Below are positions 24,106 through 31,647 of a stretch of 64,000 nucleotides of DNA, one piece after another; the stretch's first letter is position 1; each line of letters opens with the position of its first letter. Both the position numbers and the translations under genes were made by a program. Origin of the DNA: Amycolatopsis sp. CA-230715. Its GTDB lineage: Bacteria > Actinomycetota > Actinomycetes > Mycobacteriales > Pseudonocardiaceae. The DNA lies in contig NZ_CP059997.1 in assembly GCF_018736145.1 (NCBI RefSeq), forward strand, positions 5,827,501-5,891,500, read 5' to 3'. Below the pieces are notes generated by a model. That model searched no databases, was not told where the DNA came from, and saw only the letters and a list, made by a program, of their open reading frames with translations.

Positions 24106-25617
24106 TCAGGTGCGTACGGTGGCGCGTACGGCGTCGATGGTGTCCGCGTCGCCCGCTTCCTTGTCCGGCCGGTACCGCACGACGCGGGCGAAGCGCAGCG
24201 CGAGGCCGCCGGGGTAGCGGGTGCTGGTCTGCGCGCCGTCGAGTTCGATCTCCACGACCAGTTCGGGGCGGACGTGGACGGTGTGGGAGTCGCGGCGGGT
24301 TTCCAGTTCCTGCAGGCGTTCGGTCTGCCAGGTGAGCAGTTCGTCGGTCATGCCCTTGAACGTCTTGCCGACCATGATCGGCGGGCCGCCGTCCGGGTCG
24401 CGCGCGCCGAGGTGCAGGTTGGACAGGAACCCGGTGCGCCTGCCGTGGCCCCATTCCGCGGCGAGGACCACCAGGTCGAGCGTGTGCACCGGCTTCACCT
24501 TCAGCCACGCGCGCCCGCGCCTGCCCGCCGCGTACGGCGCGTCCAGGCCCTTCACCATCACGCCCTCGTGCCCGGACGCCATCGCCTTCGCCAGTATCGC
24601 CTCGGGCTCCGCCGGTTCGATCTCGCCGGGGATCACGTGTTCGCCGGCCACTCCGCGCAGTGCGGCGTTCCGTTCGCGCAGCGGCGCGTCCAGCAGGTCC
24701 TCGCCGTCGAGGTGCAGGCAGTCGAAGAAGTACGGCCGCAGCAGCAGCGCGCGCACCTGCTCCTCGCGCGTGCTGCCGAAACGGCTCATCGTCTCCTGGA
24801 ACGGCCGGGGCCGCCCGTCGTCGGTGAGCGCGAGCGTTTCCCCGTCGAGCACCACCGAGCGGCACGGCATTGCGCGCACCAGCTCGACCAGCTCGGCGAC
24901 GTGCTCGGTGATCTCGCGCAGCGTCCTGGTGTAGACGTGCACCTCCTCGCCGTCGCGGTGGACCTGGATCCGCGCACCGTCCATTTTGTACTCGACGAGT
25001 CGGGAAGCGTTCTCCGCCAACGCTTCTTCGAGTGACTCGGCCGGGGTCGCCAGCATCGGCCGCACCGGGCGCCCCAGTTCGAGCCGGAATTCGCCCAGCG
25101 CGGGCTCGCCACCGGTCAGCGCGGCGGCCGCGGTGACGCCGAGCCCGCCGGACAGCATGAACGCCCGCCGCACGGCCTCGGCGGGTACCTCGGCCGCCGC
25201 GGCGATGCCGTCGAGCATGACCCCTTCCAGCGCGCCCTGCCGCAGCTCACCGGTGATCAGCCGGAACAGGAAGTGCTGCTCGCGCTCCGTGGCCCTGCCG
25301 AACAGTTCGGTGAGCGTCGCGGTGCGCTGCTTCGCCGAGCCGCTGCCCGCCGCGCTCGCCAGCTCGTCGAGGCTGCTGTCCACATCGGTCACCGTCAGCG
25401 AGGGCGCGGTCGCGGGATCGACCCCGAGCTCGGCGAGCGTCCGCCAGCCCGCGTTCAGCCTCGCCTGCGTGGTCCGTCCGCTGAGGAACGCCACGGTGGC
25501 ACCGAGTTCGTCCTGGTCGGCGGCGCGCAGCACGGCGGACAGGGTGGCGACCTTCGCCTTGCGCGACCGGGTGGCGGCCAGCTCGGCGGAGGCGGTGACG
25601 ACGTCGGCGAACAACAT
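24106..25617 (-). CDS. ligB: ATP-dependent DNA ligase (LigB type)
   Basis: The 503-residue enzyme has an N-terminal DNA-binding domain, the adenylation motif EYKMDGARIQVH (Lys is the AMP-linked residue, near 215), motif III RSVVLDGETLAL, GHEGVMVKGLD, and AWLKVKP. A C-terminal OB-fold region follows. It is the second, ATP-using ligase of actinobacteria and is thought to serve repair beside the NAD-dependent LigA. ATG 25617 lies 6 nt after a CATGAT -10, so the mRNA may be leaderless. A promoter resembling the PafBC damage type lies just upstream. Confidence 0.92.
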   Translation of the reverse strand: MLFADVVTASAELAATRSRKAKVATLSAVLRAADQDELGATVAFLSGRTTQARLNAGWRTLAELGVDPATAPSLTVTDVDSSLDELASAAGSGSAKQRTATLTELFGRATEREQHFLFRLITGELRQGALEGVMLDGIAAAAEVPAEAVRRAFMLSGGLGVTAAAALTGGEPALGEFRLELGRPVRPMLATPAESLEEALAENASRLVEYKMDGARIQVHRDGEEVHVYTRTLREITEHVAELVELVRAMPCRSVVLDGETLALTDDGRPRPFQETMSRFGSTREEQVRALLLRPYFFDCLHLDGEDLLDAPLRERNAALRGVAGEHVIPGEIEPAEPEAILAKAMASGHEGVMVKGLDAPYAAGRRGRAWLKVKPVHTLDLVVLAAEWGHGRRTGFLSNLHLGARDPDGGPPIMVGKTFKGMTDELLTWQTERLQELETRRDSHTVHVRPELVVEIELDGAQTSTRYPGGLALRFARVVRYRPDKEAGDADTIDAVRATVRT

Positions 25618-25623
25618 GCCCCC

Positions 25624-25646
25624 ATCATGACTCGCCCTACCGACAG
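25624..25646 (-). promoter_or_regulatory. RecA-NDp-like (PafBC-type) promoter candidate of ligB
   Basis: On the minus strand CTGTCGGTA is followed after exactly 8 nt by CATGAT and, 6 nt later, by the ligB ATG. The actinobacterial RecA-independent damage promoter reads TTGTCRGTG-N8-TANNNT. The match has three deviations, including the first base of the -10, so it is weaker than that of sbcD. Confidence 0.35.
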
Positions 25647-25727
25647 AATCCGGCTTCCCCCGAAAGGTGGTACCGAACTGGTGCCCGGATTGGCACATTT
25701 CCGGTGCGCGATGGAACTGACGGGCAC

Positions 25728-26216
25728 ATGCTGAGCGGTATCGGCCGGACCGTCCTTCGTGGACGGTCCGGCTCACTCGCCTCCGCCTTCTTCGCGGCGG
25801 CCGCGCTCGTCGTGGTGCCGTTCGGGGTCACCGGATGCTCCACATGTGACACGCTGGCGATCTCGCTCGACCCGGTCAAGGTGAGCGATCCGCACGCGCC
25901 GCTGACCCTGGCGGCGAAGGTGTCCAAAGGGGACGCTCCGCTGGTCGGCGGCGAGGTCACGTTCTTCGTGTCGGCCAGCGGGCCCGGCGCACCGGAGGGC
26001 AGGGTGATCGGGTCCGCCGTCACCGATGCGAGCGGGGTCGCGAAGCTCGAGCGCGACACCGGTGTCTCCGGGCTGGTGACCTCGGGTGCGCGGGTGACCG
26101 GCGTCTACGCCAAGCCGCCTGCCGAGTCGGGCGGCCAGGAGTACTGCGAGACCAAGGCGCCCGCGGCCGTGCTGTGCGTCCGCGGGGGCGCGGAAGGGCC
26201 GTGCCGACCGGAGTGA
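25728..26216 (+). CDS. Lipoprotein-like secreted protein with an Ig-like domain
   Basis: The 162-residue product has a basic start, a hydrophobic signal (ASAFFAAAALVVVPFGVTGC) and a possible lipobox VTGC. A bacterial Ig-like strand pattern follows (APLTLAAKVSKGDAPLVGG, EVTFFVSASGPG, VTDASGVAKLERD), with four further cysteines. It would be anchored on the outer face of the membrane. Function is unknown. Its whole length lies opposite the C-terminal extension of the EamA frame; the Ig-like pattern makes this strand the credible coding one. Confidence 0.65.
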   Translation: MLSGIGRTVLRGRSGSLASAFFAAAALVVVPFGVTGCSTCDTLAISLDPVKVSDPHAPLTLAAKVSKGDAPLVGGEVTFFVSASGPGAPEGRVIGSAVTDASGVAKLERDTGVSGLVTSGARVTGVYAKPPAESGGQEYCETKAPAAVLCVRGGAEGPCRPE

Positions 26217-27053
26217 CGCCCCGGAGTGCACGAGCGCGACCGCGCCCGCGCAGACCGCGAGCCCGAGCAGGCTCAGCACCGTCGGGCGCTCGCTGAAGAG
26301 CAGGTAGCCGGCGAGCATCGTGGTCGGCGGGGTGAGGTAGAGCAGGCTCGACGTCTTCGTCACCGAGCCGCGCGCGATGCTGAGCCAGTAGAAGCCGTAG
26401 CCGCCGAAGGTGGACAGCACGACCACCCAGGCGACGGCGAACCAGAACGAGCCGTCGAGCGGTGGCGCTGCCGTTCCGGTGGCGAAGGCGATCCCGCTGA
26501 ACAGGACCGCGCTCGTGGCGCACTGCACGACGAGCGCGTCGCCGAGCGGGACTTCGGTCTTCACCCGCCGTTCGAGCAGGGTGGCCGCGACGAGCCCGAG
26601 CATGCCCAGCACGGGAAGCGCGAACGCGGCGGCGGGCGCGTCACCGCCGGTGAGGTCGCCGCCGACCACGAGTGCGACGCCACCGAGCCCGATCGCGAGC
26701 CCGAGCCACTGCGCGCGGGTGGTGCGCTCGCCGAGGACGATCCCGCCGAGCGCGGCGGCGGCGATGGGTTGCAGCGCGGCGATCAGCGCGGCGGTGCCGG
26801 TCGGGACGCCGAACTCGATCGCCAGCGTGACGCCGAGCAGGTACACGCCCTGGGACAGCACGCCGATGCCCGCGTGCACCGCGACGTCCCTCCCGCTGAG
26901 CCTGCGTTTCTTCAGCACGAACCAGGTGAGCACCAGGAGCGCGGCCACCAGGAACCGCCACATCAGCAGCGTGAGCACGCCCCCGGAGCGGGCGCCGAGC
27001 GCCGCGCCGACGAAACCGGAGCTCCACATGAGCACGAATCCCGCGGGGACCAC
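25773..27053 (-). CDS. EamA-family (DMT) transporter; conserved part 26217-27053
   Basis: From GTG 27053 about 278 residues form ten TM helices in two EamA repeats (FVLMWSSGFVGAALGA; LTPPTTMLAGYLLFSERP), the size of a normal drug/metabolite exporter. The frame has no stop where the family ends (near VALVHSGAS, about 26222). It runs 149 codons further through charged low-complexity sequence antisense to the lipoprotein gene. Either the true stop was lost or the protein has a new tail. The TetR gene at 27127 is divergent across a near-perfect operator and surely controls it. Confidence 0.85.
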   Translation of the reverse strand: MVPAGFVLMWSSGFVGAALGARSGGVLTLLMWRFLVAALLVLTWFVLKKRRLSGRDVAVHAGIGVLSQGVYLLGVTLAIEFGVPTGTAALIAALQPIAAAALGGIVLGERTTRAQWLGLAIGLGGVALVVGGDLTGGDAPAAAFALPVLGMLGLVAATLLERRVKTEVPLGDALVVQCATSAVLFSGIAFATGTAAPPLDGSFWFAVAWVVVLSTFGGYGFYWLSIARGSVTKTSSLLYLTPPTTMLAGYLLFSERPTVLSLLGLAVCAGAVALVHSGASLRSARPFRAPADAQHGRGRLGLAVLLAARLGRRLGVDAGHPRTRGHQPGDTGVALELRDPARIGDGGPDHPALRCAGPAGRHEERDLAADQRSVPFGHLRRQGQRRVRIAHLDRVERDRQRVTCGASGDPERHHDERGRREEGGGE

Positions 27054-27073
27054 CGCGCGCTCCTCTCCCTGAG

Positions 27074-27117
27074 GTATACCGACCTGTTTACTAGCTGTAC
27101 TAAACAGATCGGTATAC
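27074..27117. promoter_or_regulatory. Large TetR operator between eamA and tetR
   Basis: GTATACCGA-c-CTGTTTA (27074-27090) faces TAAACAG-a-TCGGTATAC (27101-27117): 17-bp arms with a single mismatch around a 10-bp centre. It spans the gap between the divergent genes and covers both likely promoters. Confidence 0.8.
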
Positions 27118-27126
27118 AGTCAAGGG

Positions 27127-27699
27127 ATGAGTGGGGACACCGCGCTGACCCCGGCGGCCGAGAAGGTGCTCGAAGTCGCCGGGAAGCTGTTCTACGCCAA
27201 CGGGATCCACGCCGTCGGCGTCGACACGATCGCCGCCGAGGCAGGGGTGACGAAGAAGACGCTGTACGACCGGTTCGGTTCGAAGGACGCGCTCGTCGCG
27301 CGCTACCTCAGCCGCCGGGACGAGCGCTGGCGCGATCACGTGCGGGCGACGGTGGAGCGATCGCGCGTGGCCGCGCCCCGGCGGCCGTTGCTCGTCTTCG
27401 ACGCGCTGGAGACCTGGATGGCCACGATGAACCCGCGCGGGTGCGCGTTCGTCAACGCGCACGCCGAACTGCCCGACGCCAGTCATCCCGGGCGCGCGGT
27501 GATCGCGGGCCAGAAGCGCTGGCTGCTGGCCTACCTGCGGGACCTGATCGCCGAGGCCGGGCTGCGGAACCCCGCGAAACTGGCGCGCTCGCTGCTGATC
27601 CTGCTCGAAGGCGCCACGGTCACCGGTTCGCTCGACGTGGTGCCGGACGCGGTGCGCGCCGCGAAGTCGATCGCGAAGGACCTCCTTGACGCGGCTTGA
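27127..27699 (+). CDS. TetR-family repressor
   Basis: The 190-residue protein has the TetR DNA-binding domain at 10-56 (VLEVAGKLFYANGIHAVGVDTIAAEAGVTKKTLYDRFGSKDALV) and a C-terminal ligand domain with a TetR_C pattern (ATMNPRGCAFVNAHAELPD). ATG 27127 lies 9 nt after the operator. The arrangement predicts repression of the divergent EamA transporter and of itself, relieved by a small exported compound. Confidence 0.92.
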   Translation: MSGDTALTPAAEKVLEVAGKLFYANGIHAVGVDTIAAEAGVTKKTLYDRFGSKDALVARYLSRRDERWRDHVRATVERSRVAAPRRPLLVFDALETWMATMNPRGCAFVNAHAELPDASHPGRAVIAGQKRWLLAYLRDLIAEAGLRNPAKLARSLLILLEGATVTGSLDVVPDAVRAAKSIAKDLLDAA

Positions 27700-27730
27700 T
27701 CGTCCTTTATGGACTTACTGGCCCGGCTCC

Positions 27731-27804
27731 GAATTGTCGGTGGTGCGGGGTAGTGTTGAAATCAGGGGCTCCCCTGGGCGTACGAACGGTCCGTTCGTAC
27801 GGTT
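27731..27804 (+). repeat. 75-bp promoter-hairpin repeat, copy E1
   Basis: The unit reads TTGTCGGTG (27734) - 8 nt - TAGTGT (27751), then AGGGG-CT-CCCCT (27764-27775), then CGTACGAACGG-T-CCGTTCGTACG (27779-27801) and GTTTT. The first part matches the PafBC-type damage promoter. The two dyads and T-run would end the transcript after about 45 nt. It lies 3' of the TetR gene. Confidence 0.8.
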
Positions 27805-27821
27805 TTCCGCACTGCAGCGCT

Positions 27822-27893
27822 GGAACTGTCGGTGCGCCGCGGTAACGTTGAAATCGGGGGTCCCCCTAGGCGTACGAACGGTCCATTCGTGCG
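27822..27893 (+). repeat. 75-bp promoter-hairpin repeat, copy E2
   Basis: Direct repeat of E1: CTGTCGGTG (27826) - 8 nt - TAACGT (27843), GGGGG-T-CCCCC, then CGTACGAACGG-T-CCATTCGTGCG with two changes in the second arm. It ends 2 bp before the stop of the convergent HAD gene, so its transcript would be antisense to that gene if not terminated. Confidence 0.8.
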
Positions 27894-27895
27894 GA

Positions 27896-28588
27896 TCAGC
27901 GGGTCAGCGCCGCCAGGTTCGGTATCCAGCAGGCGTTTTCGCCGTCGAACTCCGTACCCGTTACCAGGCCCGTGGTGACCCCGACGAACCCCATCCCGGC
28001 CCCGCGCGCGGCCAGTAGGTCCATCAGCGCGTCGCCGACGTAGATCGTCGCCCGCTCGTCGATGTCCAGCGGGGCCAGCAGTTCCATGCCGTGTTCGAAC
28101 ACGGCGGGATCGGGTTTGTGCGCGCTCGTGGCGTCCGCGCCGTGCACGAACAGCAGGCGCCGCACCGGGAACCCGTTCGCCTCCAGTTCGGACAGCGCGG
28201 GCCCGGTGTTCGCGGAGGTGACGACTCCGATCCGGTAACCCCGGTCCAGCAGCGCGGCCACCGTGGCGACCGCGCCGGGCAGCGCGGTCTTGCGGTAGTC
28301 GGCGTCGAGCGCGTGGTTCGCCGCCCGCATCTCGGCGAGCGGCGCCGAGCCGCGGTAGAGCAGCGTGATCATCTCGTCGAACGGCTTGCCCCAGTGCAGG
28401 CGCAGCTCGTCGTCGGTCAGTTCGATGTCGTAGAACTGGGCCGCGACCGCCTTGTGGTGCGCCCATTTCACCTCGCGCGTGGCGAGCAGCGTGTCGTCCA
28501 GATCGAACACGACCGCGCGGCAGCCCTCCACCAGTTCCCGCACGCGAGTGCTGTGATCCGGCGCCGTGGAATCGAACGAGGTAGTCAT
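27896..28588 (-). CDS. HAD-family hydrolase
   Basis: The 230-residue product has HAD motif I VVFDLDDTLLATR near 30-42, motif II GVVTSANTG, the Lys in SAHKPDPAVFEHG and motif IV YVGDALMDLLAARGAG. It resembles phosphoglycolate phosphatase/beta-phosphoglucomutase-like enzymes acting on small phosphates. ATG 28588 is used; a GTG 21 nt upstream is possible. The gene is flanked on both sides by directly repeated 75-bp elements (E2 and E3), which could allow deletion or movement by homologous recombination. Confidence 0.85.
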   Translation of the reverse strand: MTTSFDSTAPDHSTRVRELVEGCRAVVFDLDDTLLATREVKWAHHKAVAAQFYDIELTDDELRLHWGKPFDEMITLLYRGSAPLAEMRAANHALDADYRKTALPGAVATVAALLDRGYRIGVVTSANTGPALSELEANGFPVRRLLFVHGADATSAHKPDPAVFEHGMELLAPLDIDERATIYVGDALMDLLAARGAGMGFVGVTTGLVTGTEFDGENACWIPNLAALTR

Positions 28589-28630
28589 GACAGCCACGGT
28601 AACGCGCACCCGCCGCGAAGATCGACCGGC

Positions 28631-28705
28631 CGGAACTGTCGGTGCCGCACGGTAACGTTGAAAACAGGGGCTCCCCTGGGCGTACGAACGGTCCGTTCGT
28701 ACGGT
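28631..28705 (+). repeat. 75-bp promoter-hairpin repeat, copy E3
   Basis: Same orientation as E1 and E2: CTGTCGGTG (28636) - 8 nt - TAACGT (28653), AGGGG-CT-CCCCT and a perfect CGTACGAACGG-T-CCGTTCGTACG (28681-28703). It ends at the stop codon of the convergent FAD monooxygenase. Confidence 0.8.
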
Positions 28706-29884
28706 TCAGAAGGTGTACTCGGGCAGCGCGTCCTTAGTGGCCAGCGTGTGAGTGCCCGAGATCATCATTCGCTGCACCAGCCGGTTCGCCAGCAACGCGT
28801 TGCGCACGCGCAGCCCGGTCGCGGTGCCCGGCGCGAGGAACCGGCCGGGGCCCGCGCCCGGCCGCCCCCGCGTGGCGTATCCCCGCATCCGGCGCTCGTA
28901 GGAAGCCAGCGCGGTCGCGTGGTCCCCGCCCGCCGCGGCGAGTTCCCCCGCCAGCACGTAGCCCCCGACGATCCCCGCGCCGACGCTCATGCCGCCGAGC
29001 GTGACACCCCACGCGGCGTCGCCGAGCAGAGCGAACCGGCCGGTCGTCCACCGCGGCGCGACGACGCGGCCGATCGCGTCGAAGTACAGCTCGTCGGCAT
29101 CCCGCAGACCGTCGAGCAGGTGCCGCGTGTGCCAGCCCATGCCGTCGAGCGCGTCGGCGATCAGCGCCTTCTGCCGGTCGACGTCGTGCCAGCCGTAGTC
29201 GAGGCGGGGCGAGGCGAACACCGCGAACGCGCCCGCCCGGCCCGGATCCCGGAGATCGGCGCTCGCGCTGATCATCCGCCCCGGGTCGTTGTACTGCCGG
29301 GCAATGCCGTCGAAGCCGAGCGCGTTCGGCAGCTCCCACCCCGCCACGTAGTACCCGAGGTGCCGCACGAACTCCGCTTCCGGCCCGAACACCAGGCGCC
29401 GCACGCCCGAATGCAACCCGTCCGCGCCGACGACCAGGTCGAAAACACGCGAAGGGGACCGGGTGAAGTCGACGCGCACGCCGTCAGGCCCCTCCGCCAC
29501 GGCCGCGATCGCGTCCCCGAACACATACTCGGCGCGCGGCGCGCTGTGCTCGTACAGCACTCGCGACAGATCGCGCCGGTGCACTTCGAGATCGCCGCCC
29601 GCGAACGAGGCGGGCAGCTCGAAGAGCTCCCGGTCGTGCTCGTCGACCCACCGCATGGTGCCGCCGTGCGTCTGCACCGCGCGCAGATCGTCGAGCACCC
29701 CCATTTTCGCGAGCACGCCCAGATGCGTCGGGCCGCGGAAGTCGACGGCGAAACCGCTGTTCCGCAGCGCGGGCGCGATCTCGACGACGGTGACCTCGGC
29801 GCCGTGCCGGGAAAGCCAGTACGCCACCGCGGGCCCGGCGACCCCGGCCCCGGAAACGAGCACGCGAAAGCCCTCAAGGCTCAT
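28706..29884 (-). CDS. FAD-dependent aromatic-hydroxylase-type monooxygenase
   Basis: The 392-residue flavoprotein has the Rossmann motif VLVSGAGVAGPAVAYWLSRHG (7-27), the second FAD motif FALLGDAAWGVTLGG with the GD pair near 295, and VVGADGLHSGVRR (DG motif), placing it with PHBH/TetX-like single-component hydroxylases. These use NAD(P)H and O2 on aromatic or antibiotic substrates. ATG 29884 is preceded by GGGGTGGATC. The divergent TetR gene and half-site cluster predict induction by the substrate. Resistance and catabolism are both possible roles. Confidence 0.88.
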   Translation of the reverse strand: MSLEGFRVLVSGAGVAGPAVAYWLSRHGAEVTVVEIAPALRNSGFAVDFRGPTHLGVLAKMGVLDDLRAVQTHGGTMRWVDEHDRELFELPASFAGGDLEVHRRDLSRVLYEHSAPRAEYVFGDAIAAVAEGPDGVRVDFTRSPSRVFDLVVGADGLHSGVRRLVFGPEAEFVRHLGYYVAGWELPNALGFDGIARQYNDPGRMISASADLRDPGRAGAFAVFASPRLDYGWHDVDRQKALIADALDGMGWHTRHLLDGLRDADELYFDAIGRVVAPRWTTGRFALLGDAAWGVTLGGMSVGAGIVGGYVLAGELAAAGGDHATALASYERRMRGYATRGRPGAGPGRFLAPGTATGLRVRNALLANRLVQRMMISGTHTLATKDALPEYTF

Positions 29885-29897
29885 GATCCACCCCAAT

Positions 29898-29936
29898 AAC
29901 TGTGTCTGCTAGATACAGTTTACTATAGACACAGTT
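29898..29936. promoter_or_regulatory. Three-half-site TetR operator between FMO and tetR
   Basis: AACTGTGTCT-gct-AGATACAGTT (29898-29920) is a 10-bp-arm dyad with one mismatch. A third half-site GACACAGTT follows at 29928-29936. Together they cover the short gap between the divergent starts. Confidence 0.75.
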
Positions 29937-29960
29937 CGGCGACGACGGCAAGGAGCGGAT

Positions 29961-30644
29961 ATGACGGATCTCGTGACACTGCTCTGGGACTCCGCGTCAG
30001 GGCCGAAGCGCGGGCCGAGGCCGACGCTGACGCTCGACGCGATCGCCGGTGCCGGAATCGAGATCGCCGACGCGGACGGGCTCGCCGCGGTGACCATGCA
30101 GCGCGTCGCGGACGCGCTCGGTGTCACGAAAATGGCGCTGTACCGGTACGTGCCGGGCAAGGACGAACTGGTCGCGCTGATGGTCGACAAGGGGATCGGC
30201 GCGCCGCCGGGCAACGACGCCGAGGGCTGGCGCGCTCGCCTCACGGAATGGGCCCTGCGCCTGTTCGACCGGTTCCACCGCCACCCGTGGGCGCTCGGGG
30301 TCACGGTCGGCGCGCGCGTGCTCGGTCCCAACGAGCTGGACTGGATGGAACAGGCCGTCGCCGCGCTCGACGGCACGCGGCTCGGCGGCGGCGAGAAGCT
30401 CGACGTCGCGGCGACGCTGGCCGGTCACGTCCGCGGTATCGCGCAGCAGGCCGCCGCGATCCCCGGCAACCCGGAAGCGGCCATGGCGACGGGAATCGGC
30501 GCGCTGTTGCGGGACAGGCAGGAGCGGTTCCCCGCGTTGACGGCGGCTTTCGCTTCAGCCGCCGAGGAAGGGACGGGAGACAACGCACTGGAGTTCGGGC
30601 TCGCCCGCATCCTCGACGGCGTCGAAATGCTTGCGGGCGGCTAG
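29961..30644 (+). CDS. TetR-family regulator (TetR_C class)
   Basis: The 227-residue protein has an HTH at about 26-72 (AIAGAGIEIADADGLAAVTMQRVADALGVTKMALYRYVPGKDELV). The C-terminal domain, with WALRLFDRFHRHPWAL, resembles TetR-type tetracycline repressors. It is divergent from the FAD monooxygenase, which it should repress, as in antibiotic-inactivating TetX-like pairs. The 3' end overlaps the convergent XRE gene by 4 bp. Confidence 0.92.
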   Translation: MTDLVTLLWDSASGPKRGPRPTLTLDAIAGAGIEIADADGLAAVTMQRVADALGVTKMALYRYVPGKDELVALMVDKGIGAPPGNDAEGWRARLTEWALRLFDRFHRHPWALGVTVGARVLGPNELDWMEQAVAALDGTRLGGGEKLDVAATLAGHVRGIAQQAAAIPGNPEAAMATGIGALLRDRQERFPALTAAFASAAEEGTGDNALEFGLARILDGVEMLAGG

Positions 30645-31516
30645 CTTTCCGCCGCGATGCTGTTTCGCGAAGGCGCGTCCGCCGGGTGTTCGGCGACCCA
30701 GCTCGCGAGCAGGTTGAGCGCGCGCTCCGACTCCGAACCCCGCGGCGCGGTGTAGATGACCAGCGCCTGCGTCGGATCGTCCGGCAGCCGCAGCGTTTCG
30801 TAGTGCAGGCTCAGTTCGCCGACGATCGGGTTGATCATCCGCTTCACGCCGTGCGCCTTCTCCTTGACGAAATGGCGCGCCCACAGCTTGCGGAAGGTCT
30901 CGCTGCGCATCGACAGCTCGCCGATCAGCTGCGCGAGCTGCGGGTCGTCCGGGGTGCGCCCGGCGTCGGCGCGCAGGTTCGCGACGATCTCCTTCGTCAC
31001 CGCGTCGAAATCGGGGTGTGTCTGCCTGCCGAGTTCGGTCAGGAAGAACAGCCGCGGGATGTTGCGTTCGCGCGGGGAAAGGTTCGCGAAGTCGAAGGTC
31101 AGCGCGCCGCACAACCGGTTCCACGCCAGCACGTCCAGGCAGCGGCCCGCGACGAACGCCGGAACGGCGAGGGAATCGAGCATCGCCGCCAGCTCCGGGC
31201 GCACCCGCTGCGGTTTGACCGCGGGCGCGGAGCGTTTGCGCGGGGTGGCGAGGTTGCGCAGGTAGGTGTCCTCGTCGGTGCTCAGCCCGAGCGCGCGCGA
31301 CAGCGCGTCGAGCACCGCGCTCGACACGTTCCGGGCGCGGCCCTGTTCGAGGCGCGTGTAGTAGTCGACGCTGATCCCCGCCAGCTGCGCCAGCTCTTCG
31401 CGTCGCAGGCCCGCGACCCGTCGCTGGTTCAAGCCCGTCGGCAGGCCGAGGTCGCCCGGGTCGAGCGCCGCGCGCCGCGACTTGAGGAACGCGCCGAGTT
31501 CTGCCTGGTCACCCAT
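30641..31516 (-). CDS. XRE-family regulator, MmyB-like
   Basis: The 291-residue protein has an XRE HTH near 30-85 (GLRREELAQLAGISVDYYTRLEQGRARNVSSAVLDALSRALGL) and the MmyB-like ligand domain (VAGRCLDVLAWNRLCGALTFDF; WARHFVKEKAHGVKRMINPIVGELSLHYETLRLPDD). This class, often annotated as binding fatty acids in a PAS-like pocket, usually controls a divergent oxidoreductase. The divergent aldo/keto reductase at 31648 is the obvious target. Confidence 0.92.
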   Translation of the reverse strand: MGDQAELGAFLKSRRAALDPGDLGLPTGLNQRRVAGLRREELAQLAGISVDYYTRLEQGRARNVSSAVLDALSRALGLSTDEDTYLRNLATPRKRSAPAVKPQRVRPELAAMLDSLAVPAFVAGRCLDVLAWNRLCGALTFDFANLSPRERNIPRLFFLTELGRQTHPDFDAVTKEIVANLRADAGRTPDDPQLAQLIGELSMRSETFRKLWARHFVKEKAHGVKRMINPIVGELSLHYETLRLPDDPTQALVIYTAPRGSESERALNLLASWVAEHPADAPSRNSIAAES

Positions 31517-31647
31517 GCCGACCAGTATCCACGCCCGGCACGGCGGCTACCTGGTACTGGCAGACCCAGGTTGTGGCGAGCCTGGTCCGCCCCGCGCACC
31601 ACGCGCAGGGTTGCTGCCAGGCACACCGAGAGACGAGGACACAGCGA

